Shown here one piece after another: positions 51,190 through 59,490 of a stretch of DNA of 64,000 nt; the first letter of the stretch is position 1; the number at the start of each line of letters is the position of its first letter. Source of the stretch: Brevundimonas sp. G8 (lineage in GTDB: Bacteria; Pseudomonadota; Alphaproteobacteria; Caulobacterales; Caulobacteraceae); contig NZ_LR732816.1 in NCBI RefSeq assembly GCF_902506205.1, positions 681,733 to 745,732 of the forward strand, written 5' to 3'. The notes under the pieces were generated by a model. It searched no databases. It saw only the letters and a program-made list of their open reading frames with translations, and had not been told where the DNA came from. Made by a program: the position numbers and the translations under genes.

Positions 51190-51990
51190 GTGTTCGCCAC
51201 TCCCACGGGCGCCGAGCTGAAACGCGCGGCCCTGCTGTCGCTGTTCACCACACTGGTCTGCCTGGCCTGGCCCGTCGCGGCCCTGGCGCAACAGGCGGCG
51301 CAGAGCGGTTCGGCGCTCAACATCGACCTGGGCACCGGCGCCGGCCTGACCCAGCGGGTGGTCCAGCTGGTCGGTCTGATGACCGTGCTGTCGCTGGCCC
51401 CGTCCATCGTCATCATGACCACCAGCTTCGTGCGGATCATTGTGGTCCTGTCGCTGCTGCGCACGGCGCTCGGCCTTCAGCAGTCGCCGCCGAACGCCGT
51501 CCTGGTGTCCCTGTCGCTATTCCTTTCCGCCATCGTCATGGCCCCGACCTGGCAGGACGCCTATGATTCGGGCATCCGTCCGCTGCTGGATCAGCAGATC
51601 GAACTGCCCCAGGCCTTCGATCAGGCGTCCGAACCTGTGAAAACCTTCATGCTGGCCCAGGTGGACCGCGGCGACCTCGCCCTGTTCACCCGCCTCAGCA
51701 AGATCGAGCCGCCCCAGAACGTTCAGGACCTGCCGCTGCGGGTGGTCACGCCGGCCTTCATGATCAGCGAGTTGAAGAAGGCGTTCGAAATCGGATTTCT
51801 CCTTTTCGTTCCGTTCCTTGTGATCGATCTGGTGGTGGCCAGCGTGCTGATGTCCATGGGTATGATGATGCTGCCTCCGGTAGTGGTCTCCCTACCGTTC
51901 AAGTTGATCTTCTTCGTGCTGGTGGACGGCTGGCGACTGGTCGCCGGAAGCCTGGTCGAGAGCTTCCAGCGGGCGTCCGGTACCGGATAA
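51190..51990 (+). CDS. fliP: Flagellar type III export gate protein FliP
   Basis: A core component of the flagellar export gate. From GTG 51190 the protein has 266 residues, within the normal 245-265 range, starting with a signal peptide (AELKRAALLSLFTTLVCLAWPVAALAQQ). Conserved blocks: TQRVVQLVGLMTVLSLAPSIVIMTTSFVRIIVVLSLLR, LDQQIELPQAF and PAFMISELKKAFEIGFLLFVPFLVIDLVVASVLMSMGMMMLPP. The frame is open to an ATG at 51007 overlapping fliO, but that version would carry 61 repeat-encoded residues ahead of the signal peptide. The repeat supplies a purine-rich GGAGGG ribosome site for the GTG. Confidence 0.93.
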   Translation: MFATPTGAELKRAALLSLFTTLVCLAWPVAALAQQAAQSGSALNIDLGTGAGLTQRVVQLVGLMTVLSLAPSIVIMTTSFVRIIVVLSLLRTALGLQQSPPNAVLVSLSLFLSAIVMAPTWQDAYDSGIRPLLDQQIELPQAFDQASEPVKTFMLAQVDRGDLALFTRLSKIEPPQNVQDLPLRVVTPAFMISELKKAFEIGFLLFVPFLVIDLVVASVLMSMGMMMLPPVVVSLPFKLIFFVLVDGWRLVAGSLVESFQRASGTG

Positions 51991-52104
51991 TCCCCCGCCC
52001 CATATGGCTTTCCGCGTCATAGGCGCTTGCAAAGCTAATCAAAATCCGTGTTGATCCCCCGGTCCTCGCCCTGAATCGGGCGACTAACACTGGAAACGCT
52101 TCTT

Positions 52105-52383
52105 ATGACCACTCAAGCCGAACTGATCGCCGCCGTCGCCAAAGACGCCGGTGTCTCGCAGGCCGACGCCGGCAAGGTGCTGACCGCCATCGTCGAAAAC
52201 ATCCACTCGACCCTGAAGTCGGGCGGCGACATCCGCATCTCGAACCTGGGCGTCTTCGACACCGCCGCCCGCGCCGAGCGCGAAGGCCGCAACCCGGCTA
52301 CCGGCGCGACCATCAAGATCGCCGCCTCCAAGGCCGTGCGCTTCCGCGTCTCCAAGCCGCTGAAGGACGCCGTCAACGGCTAA
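52105..52383 (+). CDS. HU family DNA-binding protein
   Basis: A 92-residue HU/IHF-fold nucleoid protein: MTTQAELIAAVAKDAGVSQADAGKVLTAIVENIHSTLKSGGDIRISNLGVF, then the DNA-wrapping arm EREGRNPATGATIKIAASKAVRFRVSKPLKDAVN. The conserved RNP-ATG arm and Pro that intercalates in DNA are present. More HU-like than IHF-like by the GVF-D region. Followed by a strong terminator. Confidence 0.95.
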   Translation: MTTQAELIAAVAKDAGVSQADAGKVLTAIVENIHSTLKSGGDIRISNLGVFDTAARAEREGRNPATGATIKIAASKAVRFRVSKPLKDAVNG

Positions 52384-52421
52384 GCCTTTTCGGTCCCGCC
52401 AGGCGGGATCGACGATGCAAG

Positions 52422-52454
52422 ACGGGCGGGGGTCGCGATGCGATCTCCGCCCGT
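52422..52454 (+). terminator. Terminator of the HU gene
   Basis: ACGGGCGG (52422-52429) and CCGCCCGT (52447-52454) with additional inner pairing (GGTCGC/GCGATC) form a long stem, followed by TTCAATTTC. It separates HU from the convergent TPR gene. An additional small TCCCGCC-A-GGCGGGA hairpin lies just before. Confidence 0.7.
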
Positions 52455-52461
52455 TTCAATT

Positions 52462-55326
52462 TCAGGCGGCGGCCTTGGCGTCGGCTTCTTTTCTGAACGC
52501 CTGTTTGGCGCTGTTGACCCAGCCGACGAAGGTGTCCGCCTGGCTGGACAGGTTGGCGAAGTCGCTGGCCCCCGCCACGCCCGACAGATTGTCGTCCAGG
52601 GCCACACGAAGCGCCGCTGCGGATCGCGCACCGGCGACGTAGGGCGCATAGCGCGCATTCAGTCGTTGCAGCGCCGCCCGGTCGCCGCTCAGCGAATAGC
52701 CCACGCCCGCCCGGATCAGCCAGCTTTCCTCGGCCGGCGTCAGCGCCCCCGCCGTCTTGTAGCGTTCGCCCAGCCGCGCCTCATAGACCGGCGCCGCATC
52801 GACCCATTTCTGCTGCTTCCAGAAGATGTCGGCCCGCACCTCGCGCGCCGGGTTCGACTGGTCACGGTCCAGCACCTCCTGCGCATGATCGAACCGGCCC
52901 AGGTCCATCAGGGCGCGGGCCTCCAGCGCCCGGCGCTCGCTGTTCATCGCATTGGGCAACAGGGTGGTGCGCGAGCCCCAGATGGCCTGCAACGCCTTCT
53001 CCGGCTGGCGATCCATCAGATAGACGGTGGCCAGGTTGGTGGCGACCTGGGCCTTGGCCACGCCGTCCAGACGCTCGTCCACCTGGTGTTTCAGCAGTTC
53101 GGCGGCCTGGTCCAGCAGGTCGACGTCGATCAGGCGGCGCGACAGGCGGCGCACCATCTCGTCCCCGTCGGCCCCGATGGGCGTCAGCTCGCGGAAATCA
53201 TAGAACAGGGCCAGCGCCTGCACCGGCTGCAACCCGTCCGCCGCCCCTTCCAGGAACAGGGCGCGGAAGGCGTTGGATTGATCGGCCTGGACCTCGGCCG
53301 CGCCCGGCACGCCCGCCATCCGCTTGCCCGCCCCGCGCAGGGCGTCCAGCGCCTCGCGGTATCGTCCCTGTTGCAGATAGATGCCCGACAGCTTGCGCAC
53401 GACCGCCATCTCGGTCGCATCCCCGCGCCAGCGCCATTTCAGCTGTTCCAGCTGCGCCGTCGCCTGATCCGGCGTGATCGCGCCCTTGTCCAGCTCCAGA
53501 CTGATGGCGCCCAGTTTCGCCGGCGTCGCGATCCCGTCCAGCGGCGCGCGCGCCACGGCCTTGTAGACCGCCAGCGCCCGGTCCTTGTCGCCGTTCAGGT
53601 CGAACATCCGCGCCTGCACCAGCCGCGCCGTCAACTGATCGACGGCCGGCGCGTCCTGGCTGAACACATAGGCCAGCAACTGCTGGGCGGCAGGCAGGTC
53701 GTTCAACTGGATGGCCGCCATGGCGTGGGCCGCGCCGAACCGCGCGCGCCATTCCTTGGGGAAGCTGTCGATGACCGAGGCCCCGGCGGCGAAGTTCCTC
53801 CGCGCCCCCTCCCAGTCGCCCATCTCCGAGGCGATATAGCCCAGCCAAACCTTGGTCGCCGGATCGTTGGTCAGCGACGCGCCCGAGAAATCGACCTGGG
53901 CCTCTTCCAGCCGTCCGATGCCGACGCGCGCCACGCCGCGCAGGCCCCGCACTTCCGGCTCGCCCTGCAGATTGGGCGCCTTGGCGATCAGGGCGTTCAG
54001 CACGCCGATGGCCTCATAGTTCAGGCCCGACCCGACCAGGAACCGCGCCAGCGCCATCCGCGCCTCGATCGGTGCGCGGGGATTGTCGCTCGCCGCGATC
54101 GTCTCCAGCCCCGCCGCGTCCTGCAGCCGGCGATACCGATCCGAAAACCCCGCCTCGCCCGTCGTCGCCCAGGTCTCGTCGATCAGGGCCGGATAGGCCG
54201 CCCGCTTGGGCGCATCAGCCGCATGGTCGCCGGTCTCCAGCCCCGCCGTCGGCGCCGACAGCGCCAGCCCGTTGGGCCGGCTCAGCGTCACCAGATCGCC
54301 CGCCGCCTCGATCTTCAGATCGTCGGCCCCGGTCTCGACCGCCAGGCCTTGGGCCGTCGGGATCAAGGTCAGATCGACCGTGCGGCGTCCCCCCGCATAC
54401 CCCTTGCCGGGCGCCAGCGCCGTCACCGCCGCGAATCGGTCCCCGACCAAGGGATCGGTCAGCCAGATCGTCTTGGTCGCCCCGGCCATCTGCGCGACCA
54501 GCACCGGCGCGCCGTCGTCGGATCGGCCGACATCGACCCCCTCGACCGCCGACTGGACCCCGCCGATGGTCACGGTCCAGGTTCCGCCCTGGCCCTGGGC
54601 CGAAACGCCCAGACCTTCCGGCGCCGCGATCCGCATGGCGGTATAGCCCGGCCCCGCCGCCCAGTGCGCGTCCTTGGCCGGCCCCAGGGCCTTGGCCCCG
54701 GTCATGTCCATGCGTGCGGCCGTGTCGAACACGATCCACACCGCATCGCCCCGACGGAAGACGGCGGCCCCCACGGGCGCGCCCCAGTCGAAGGTCAGGA
54801 CGGTCTTCTGTTCGCTGGATTCGGCCCGCACCGGCACCACGGCCTTGGTGGTTTCAGGCTTGGCCGCATCCGCCCCCTGCGGCGCCTTGCCCGGCGCATA
54901 GAGGTTCAGCCACACCGCCCCGTCCGCGACGCCGGAACGGGCGTCCGCCCCCTCCTCCAGCGTCAGGATCAGGTCCGTGCCGCCCGCCCGCGCCATGCGG
55001 GTCTCGACCGACTTCACCCCGGCGGGCGGATCGACCCTCAGGCGCGACACGTCGGGCGCGGCGGTCGTGCCCATCCGCACCACCACCTTGTCGCCCTCGC
55101 GGCTGATGCGCGAGCGCACCCCGATGACGCCGCCGAATTCGACGCGGGTGAAGGTGTCGTTCTGGCCGATGCTGATCGACAGCGGGTCGCGCGACCGGCC
55201 GACTTCCTGGGCCAGCGGCGCCATGGGCGCAAACACGACGGCGCCCGCCGTGGCGGCGGCCACAGTCGTCTTCAGCATGCGCTTGGTCGGCGAGGCCCCG
55301 GACATATCTCCCGACCCATGCCCCAC
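52462..55326 (-). CDS. Large exported tetratricopeptide-repeat protein
   Basis: About 954 residues. A hydrophobic segment near 17-40 (ATAGAVVFAPMAPLAQ) is a signal or anchor. Residues 45-330 form beta-rich domains (VEFGGVIGVRSRISREGDKVVVRMG...; two similar AMIN-like units seem present), and 400-940 are helical repeats of TPR type (for example LARFLVGSGLNYEAIGVLNALIAKAP, GRYREALDALRGAGKRM, KPEKALQAIW). It resembles uncharacterised Caulobacterales proteins in flagellar/envelope settings; the AMIN-plus-TPR layout suggests a periplasmic scaffold near peptidoglycan. Start alternatives are 55326 and 55305. Upstream, TTAA-N6-TTAA at about 55334 is near but not equal to a CtrA box. Confidence 0.75.
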   Translation of the reverse strand: MGHGSGDMSGASPTKRMLKTTVAAATAGAVVFAPMAPLAQEVGRSRDPLSISIGQNDTFTRVEFGGVIGVRSRISREGDKVVVRMGTTAAPDVSRLRVDPPAGVKSVETRMARAGGTDLILTLEEGADARSGVADGAVWLNLYAPGKAPQGADAAKPETTKAVVPVRAESSEQKTVLTFDWGAPVGAAVFRRGDAVWIVFDTAARMDMTGAKALGPAKDAHWAAGPGYTAMRIAAPEGLGVSAQGQGGTWTVTIGGVQSAVEGVDVGRSDDGAPVLVAQMAGATKTIWLTDPLVGDRFAAVTALAPGKGYAGGRRTVDLTLIPTAQGLAVETGADDLKIEAAGDLVTLSRPNGLALSAPTAGLETGDHAADAPKRAAYPALIDETWATTGEAGFSDRYRRLQDAAGLETIAASDNPRAPIEARMALARFLVGSGLNYEAIGVLNALIAKAPNLQGEPEVRGLRGVARVGIGRLEEAQVDFSGASLTNDPATKVWLGYIASEMGDWEGARRNFAAGASVIDSFPKEWRARFGAAHAMAAIQLNDLPAAQQLLAYVFSQDAPAVDQLTARLVQARMFDLNGDKDRALAVYKAVARAPLDGIATPAKLGAISLELDKGAITPDQATAQLEQLKWRWRGDATEMAVVRKLSGIYLQQGRYREALDALRGAGKRMAGVPGAAEVQADQSNAFRALFLEGAADGLQPVQALALFYDFRELTPIGADGDEMVRRLSRRLIDVDLLDQAAELLKHQVDERLDGVAKAQVATNLATVYLMDRQPEKALQAIWGSRTTLLPNAMNSERRALEARALMDLGRFDHAQEVLDRDQSNPAREVRADIFWKQQKWVDAAPVYEARLGERYKTAGALTPAEESWLIRAGVGYSLSGDRAALQRLNARYAPYVAGARSAAALRVALDDNLSGVAGASDFANLSSQADTFVGWVNSAKQAFRKEADAKAAA

Positions 55327-55449
55327 AAGGCCTTTAATCGCGGTTAACCGCCGTTCACCGTAGTTCTACGGATAACCGCCTTTCTTTCGTCGCCCGCTAG
55401 GACAACCGGTCCACGCGACAACGTCATCTCAAACGCCCATATTAGCCCC

Positions 55450-55839
55450 ATGACCGACTATCCCCGCCTCAGCACCCTCAAGACCGGCCTGGCCTGTCGT
55501 TGCCCCCGCTGTGGCAAGGGTCCGCTGTTCAAGGGCTATCTGACGCTCCAGACCGACTGCCCCGAATGCGGCCTCAGCTACGCCTTCGCCGACCCGGCGG
55601 ACGGCCCGGCCTTCTTCGTCATGTCGGCGGTGGGGATCATCGGCATGATCTTGCTGATGGTGTTCGACTTCACCGTTCACCCGCCGATCTGGGTCCATCT
55701 GGTGGTCACCCTGCCGATCCTGATCGCCATGTGCCTGGGCTGCCTGCGCCCCTTCAAGGCCTGGCTGGTCGCCGAACAATACATCCACAAGGCCGCCCCG
55801 CCGGAGTTCTCCTCGAACGGCAAGCACGGCCCCTTCTAG
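55450..55839 (+). CDS. DUF983 membrane protein with zinc-ribbon
   Basis: A 129-residue protein of the DUF983 family. N-terminal CRCPRCGKGPLF and CPECGLSYAFADPADGPAFF carry paired Cys residues of a zinc-ribbon (Cys18, Cys21, Cys37, Cys40), followed by two membrane helices (about 55-75 and 83-103). The family is common in alphaproteobacteria and often near cytochrome oxidase assembly genes, which are not seen here. Its TAG shares a CTAG with the stop of the convergent nucleotidyltransferase-like gene. Confidence 0.92.
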   Translation: MTDYPRLSTLKTGLACRCPRCGKGPLFKGYLTLQTDCPECGLSYAFADPADGPAFFVMSAVGIIGMILLMVFDFTVHPPIWVHLVVTLPILIAMCLGCLRPFKAWLVAEQYIHKAAPPEFSSNGKHGPF

Positions 55840-56429
55840 GGTTCGATCACCGTCAGCTCGGGCCAGCGCGCCCGTGCGTTCTCGACAGTCTTCGCCCACC
55901 CCCTGGCCAGCGGCCGGTTGGGATTGGGCCGGATCGTCATCGCGAACACGTCGTCCAGGCCGAACGGCGCGACGACGCTGATCGCATCGTCCGCCTCCAG
56001 CCGCACCCCGACTGCGAAGGTCGGCGCCACGAACCGCCCCAGGGCTTCGTCCGTCGATCCCAGCGCCTCATAGGGTTCGCCGAACCGATCCTGGAACCAC
56101 AGATGCACCCGCGCCTGGTTGCGCACCTCGACCTGGCTGCGGAACGGCGCGTCGAAGGCGGCGGCGACGCGTTTGATGACGACGTCCTCGGCGTCGTAGG
56201 ACAGGTCCGATCCGTCGAAATAGGCCAGGTCGTAGTCCTTGATTCCGTACCCCGCCGGCCGCCCCGTCCGCGCGTTCCACACCGCCTGATAGACCGCCCC
56301 CGACACCAGCCGCCAATCCGGCAGGTCCAGCGCCCGCACCGTCGTCAGCACATGCATCAGCCCGGCGTCGGAGCGGACGATGTCGGTCAGACGGTTGGTC
56401 AGCTCGGAAGAATCGCAGCGCATCGGCAT
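55836..56429 (-). CDS. Nucleotidyltransferase-like family protein (COG3575)
   Basis: A 197-residue protein of the nucleotidyltransferase_6 (DUF925) family. Evidence: LPDWRLVSGAVYQAVWNARTGRP, IKDYDLAYFDGSDLSYDAED with the paired Asp of a minimal nucleotidyltransferase site, QVEVRNQARVHLWFQDRFGEPYEALGSTDEAL, and the C-terminal RPNPNRPLARGWAKTVENARARWPELTVIEP. The substrate is unknown. Single gene in a convergent/divergent setting. Confidence 0.88.
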   Translation of the reverse strand: MPMRCDSSELTNRLTDIVRSDAGLMHVLTTVRALDLPDWRLVSGAVYQAVWNARTGRPAGYGIKDYDLAYFDGSDLSYDAEDVVIKRVAAAFDAPFRSQVEVRNQARVHLWFQDRFGEPYEALGSTDEALGRFVAPTFAVGVRLEADDAISVVAPFGLDDVFAMTIRPNPNRPLARGWAKTVENARARWPELTVIEP

Positions 56430-56479
56430 CCCTTAGCCGCCGGAGCCGTTCAGGGAAAAACCAAAAATGGGAGATGCGG

Positions 56480-56821
56480 ATGCCGATCTCAAAAGTCTAC
56501 GCCAACTTGTCCTGCGCCGATCTCGGCGACAGCGCGACGTGGTTCGCCACGATCTTCGGCAGGCCCGCCGACCGTGCGCCGATGACTGGCCTTCAGGAAT
56601 GGGACTGCGGTGATGGCGGTTTTCAACTTTTCCAGAAACCCGAAGACGCCGGTCGCGGAACCTTGACCTTGATGGTCGACGATCTCGAAGCGGAAAGGGC
56701 GCGCCTGGAAACGGCGGGTCTGTCCATGCCAGGGATCGAGACCGCCGACTACACGGACATCATGCGGCTGCGCGATCCGGACGGAAACCTGGTTGTTCTT
56801 GCACACCCCCATCCAGGTTGA
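56480..56821 (+). CDS. VOC-superfamily (glyoxalase-like) protein
   Basis: A 113-residue single beta-alpha-beta-beta-beta pair unit of the vicinal-oxygen-chelate fold: ISKVYANLSCADLGDSATWFATIFG, GDGGFQLFQKPEDAGRGTLTLMVDDLEAE, and DIMRLRDPDGNLVVLAHP. Such proteins dimerise to form metal-dependent active sites or bind small ligands. GGGAG with six-base spacing favours the ATG at 56480 over 56474. Function not predictable. Confidence 0.88.
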   Translation: MPISKVYANLSCADLGDSATWFATIFGRPADRAPMTGLQEWDCGDGGFQLFQKPEDAGRGTLTLMVDDLEAERARLETAGLSMPGIETADYTDIMRLRDPDGNLVVLAHPHPG

Positions 56822-56827
56822 GACAAC

Positions 56828-57628
56828 CTATCCCCGCACCGGCCAACCGTGATCCAGCGGCCCGTGGCCACCGCCCAGGCCTGGCGCGCGGCGGATCGCC
56901 TCGCCGACATAGGCCCAGGCCTCCGCCACCGCGACCTCCAGCGGCCGTCCCAGCGCCAGCCCGGCCGCACAGGCACTCGCCAGGGTGCAGCCGGTGCCGT
57001 GGGTGTGGCGGGTGTCGATCCGTTCGGCCTCCAGCACCGTCTCGCCGTCGCCGGTCATCAACAGGTCGATCACCGTCGGCCCCGACACATGCCCGCCCTT
57101 CATCAGCACCGCCCGCGCGCCCATGCCCAGCAGGGCCTCGCCCGCGCGCCTCTGGCCGTCCAGATCATGGACCGAAAACCCCGTCAGGGCCTCGGCCTCT
57201 GGCGCATTGGGCGTCAGCAGGGCGGCGCGCGGGATCATCAGCGACTTCACCGCCTCGACCGCCGCATCGGGCAACAGCGGATGGCCGCCCTTGGCCACCA
57301 TGACGGGATCGACCACGGCCGGGGCGTCGGCCTCGTCCAGCAGGGCCGCGACCGTCTCGACCACCTCGACCGAACCCAGCATGCCGGTCTTGAAGGCGTC
57401 GGTCCCGATGTCCTCCAGCACCGCCCGCGCCTGGGCGGCGATCAGATCCAGCGGCAACGGATAGACACCGTGAACCCCCAATGTGTTCTGCACCGTGATG
57501 GCCGTGATGGCGGTGGCGGCGAACCCGCCCATCATCGTCACGGCCTTGATGTCGGCCTGGATGCCCGCCCCGCCGCCCGAGTCGGACCCCGCCAGGATCA
57601 GCACCCGCCCCTGATAAAGCGCACTCAT
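56828..57628 (-). CDS. thiD: Hydroxymethylpyrimidine/phosphomethylpyrimidine kinase
   Basis: Ribokinase-fold kinase that phosphorylates HMP and HMP-P in thiamine synthesis. The 266-residue protein has LILAGSDSGGGAGIQADIKA (9-28), VQNTLGV, GTDAFKTGMLGS, VVDPVMVAKGG, LTPNAPEAEALTG and the catalytic anion hole HTHGTGCTLASA. Translationally coupled (ATGA) to the upstream SMR transporter gene, an unusual partner. No TPP riboswitch is visible upstream. Confidence 0.96.
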   Translation of the reverse strand: MSALYQGRVLILAGSDSGGGAGIQADIKAVTMMGGFAATAITAITVQNTLGVHGVYPLPLDLIAAQARAVLEDIGTDAFKTGMLGSVEVVETVAALLDEADAPAVVDPVMVAKGGHPLLPDAAVEAVKSLMIPRAALLTPNAPEAEALTGFSVHDLDGQRRAGEALLGMGARAVLMKGGHVSGPTVIDLLMTGDGETVLEAERIDTRHTHGTGCTLASACAAGLALGRPLEVAVAEAWAYVGEAIRRAPGLGGGHGPLDHGWPVRG

Positions 57629-57969
57629 GCCGCCGCTCCCGAAAACAGTTTCAGCCCGACGATGCCCGCCACGATCAGCAGGATGCACACCGCCCGCACC
57701 GCCGTCGCCGGCTCGCCATAGACCAGGATGCCCACCACGGCCGCGCCCACCGCCCCGATGCCGGTCCACACCGCATAGGCCGTGCCGATCGGCAGCTTCT
57801 GCGTGGCGACCCACAACAGGACCATGCTGCCCGCCAGCGCGACCAGCACCCCCAGCGAGGTCCACGGCCGGCTGACGCCCACGTTCTTGAGACCCGAGGC
57901 CCACAGGACCTCCAGCAGACCGGCGACGACCAGCGTCGCCCACGGATTGATCGACATCACCCAGGACAT
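57625..57969 (-). CDS. SMR family transporter, SugE/Gdx-like
   Basis: A 114-residue four-helix small multidrug resistance protein. INPWATLVVAGLLEVLWASGLK holds the central Glu of the proton/substrate site; GTAYAVWTGIGAVGAAVVGILVYGEP is the family signature. LEVLWASGLK resembles the SugE/Gdx (guanidinium exporter) subgroup rather than EmrE, by eye only. Start 57969 or 57957 (MSINPW). It overlaps thiD by four bases. No guanidine riboswitch is seen before it. Confidence 0.85.
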   Translation of the reverse strand: MSWVMSINPWATLVVAGLLEVLWASGLKNVGVSRPWTSLGVLVALAGSMVLLWVATQKLPIGTAYAVWTGIGAVGAAVVGILVYGEPATAVRAVCILLIVAGIVGLKLFSGAAA

Positions 57970-58022
57970 GACGACCAAATGGAACAGGCCGCCGCCCCGA
58001 TCAAGCCGAGAGCAAGCCGCGA

Positions 58023-58379
58023 TCAGGCCCCGAGCGGCCCCTTGAAGATGAAGAAGGCGCCCAGGCCGATGAAGGCGAACCCGACCAGGTGGTTCACCGT
58101 CAGCTTCTCGCCCAGATACAGCACCGAGAACCCGGCGAAGACCAACAGGGTGATCACCTCCTGCATCGTCTTCAGCTCGGCCGGCGAATAGACGTGGATG
58201 CCGATGCGGTTGGCCGGCACCGCCAGCCAGTATTCGAAGAAGGCGATGCCCCAGCTGGCCATGACCAACAGCCACAGCGGCCTGTGCTCGAACTTCAGAT
58301 GCCCGTACCAGGCGAAGGTCATGAAGACGTTCGACAGGGCCAGCATGACGATGGGGGCGATGTAGGAACCGAGGTTCAT
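58023..58379 (-). CDS. DMT-type membrane protein, DUF486 family
   Basis: A 118-residue four-helix protein: IAPIVMLALSNVFMTFAWYGHLKF, LWLLVMASWGIAFFEYWLAVPANRIG, YSPAELKTMQEVITLLVFAGFSVLYLGE and HLVGFAFIGLGAFFIFKG. This is the DUF486 family, related to EmrE-like transporters but without a known substrate. It lies upstream of the SMR-thiD pair on the same strand with a 53-base gap, so it may be in the same transcript. Confidence 0.92.
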   Translation of the reverse strand: MNLGSYIAPIVMLALSNVFMTFAWYGHLKFEHRPLWLLVMASWGIAFFEYWLAVPANRIGIHVYSPAELKTMQEVITLLVFAGFSVLYLGEKLTVNHLVGFAFIGLGAFFIFKGPLGA

Positions 58380-58444
58380 GGCGGCAGACCGAGGTTGTTG
58401 CTGTCGTCGCCTCTACACCGGCTGCGACCGTCCGTCGCGGGGCT

Positions 58445-59281
58445 TCAACCCGCCGCCATCACCGCAGCCTGAACCTTCAGCGCCTGCACCGTCTCGCGCA
58501 CGTCGTGGACCCGCACCATCCGCGCCCCGCGCCGCGCCCCTTCCAGCGCAAGCGCCAGCGACCCGCCCAGCCGATCGGTCGCCTCGACCGCCGTCGGATC
58601 TATGGCCTGGATCGTGCGCTTGCGGCTGGCGGCGTACAGCACCGGGAACCCCAGATCGACCAGCGCGCCCAGGCCCGCCGTCAGCACCATATTGTGCGCC
58701 AGGGTCTTGCCGAAGCCGATGCCCGGATCCAGCCAGATCCGCTCGCGCGCCACCCCCGCCGCCATCGCCGCCTCGGCCCGCCCGCGCAAATAGTCCCGCA
58801 CCTCCGCCACCACGTCGTCATATCGCGGGTCCGCCTGCATCGTGCGCGGCTCGCCCTTCATATGCATCATCACGACGTCGCATCCCAACTCGGCCGCGAC
58901 GGCCAAACTGTCCAGCGCATGACCCAGCGCCGTCACGTCGTTCCACATCGTCGCCCCGGCCGCGACGGCGGCGCGGGCCACACCGGGCTTCATCGTGTCG
59001 ACGCTGATCATCCCGCCCCACCGCGCGCGAACCGCAGCGATCACCGGCGCGACCCGGTCGATCTCCTCGGCCTCGCCCACCGGCTCGGCGCCCGGCCGCG
59101 TGCTCTCGCCGCCGATGTCCAGCACGTCCGCCCCTTCGGCGACCAACCGCATGGCCCGATCCACCGCGCCTTGCGTCGAGGCCCACCGCCCCCCGTCCGA
59201 GAAGCTGTCGGGCGTCACGTTGACGATCCCCATCACCTGCGACAAGGCGGCCGTCCGCGCGGTTTGACTTTCATGGGCCAT
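58445..59281 (-). CDS. folP: Dihydropteroate synthase
   Basis: TIM-barrel enzyme joining p-aminobenzoate to dihydropterin diphosphate in folate synthesis; sulfonamide target. The 278-residue protein has GIVNVTPDSFSDGG (18-31), DIGGESTRPGAEPV, WNDVTALGH, VMMHMKGEPRTMQ, IWLDPGIGFGKT and a C-terminal VRVHDVRETVQAL. All active-site blocks are intact. It stands 66 bases upstream of the DUF486 gene. Confidence 0.96.
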   Translation of the reverse strand: MAHESQTARTAALSQVMGIVNVTPDSFSDGGRWASTQGAVDRAMRLVAEGADVLDIGGESTRPGAEPVGEAEEIDRVAPVIAAVRARWGGMISVDTMKPGVARAAVAAGATMWNDVTALGHALDSLAVAAELGCDVVMMHMKGEPRTMQADPRYDDVVAEVRDYLRGRAEAAMAAGVARERIWLDPGIGFGKTLAHNMVLTAGLGALVDLGFPVLYAASRKRTIQAIDPTAVEATDRLGGSLALALEGARRGARMVRVHDVRETVQALKVQAAVMAAG

Positions 59282-59314
59282 GGGACCAGCCTCTAGCCGT
59301 GATCACTCAGCCCG

Positions 59315-59476
59315 TCAGCCAGGCTCGACGCCTTTCTTACGCAGGACGCCTCGTCGCAGGCGACTGACCCGGAACGGCCGCGCGCCCTTCGCCCCGTTCC
59401 GGGCATCGATCCACCCCTTGAAAACTTCCAACGCCCTGCGCCGTGGCATGACCGCGCGCGCGGCGTTCGCCATCCA
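59315..59476 (-). CDS. Possible small basic protein
   Basis: A 53-codon frame: MANAARAVMPRRRALEVFKGWIDARNGAKGARP... rich in Arg and Lys with GC-rich third positions like real genes nearby. It fills the divergent gap between folP and the rnk-like gene. No good ribosome site is seen and no family recognised; it may be chance. Confidence 0.25.
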   Translation of the reverse strand, partial: WMANAARAVMPRRRALEVFKGWIDARNGAKGARPFRVSRLRRGVLRKKGVEPG

Positions 59477-59490
59477 GCGAAAGACCCGCC

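Noticed and set aside
55330-55345. TTAA-N6-TTAA upstream of the TPR protein as a CtrA box
   Set aside because: Spacing is six rather than seven bases, so it was not listed as a site.
52438-55347. A 969-residue plus-strand frame opposite the TPR protein gene
   Set aside because: Arg/Gln/His/Pro-rich low-complexity translation with no domain; explained by the reverse frame of a high-GC gene.
57629-58022. A guanidine or TPP riboswitch ahead of the SMR-thiD genes
   Set aside because: No ACGR-type guanidine motif or CTGAGA thi-box was found in the upstream sequence.
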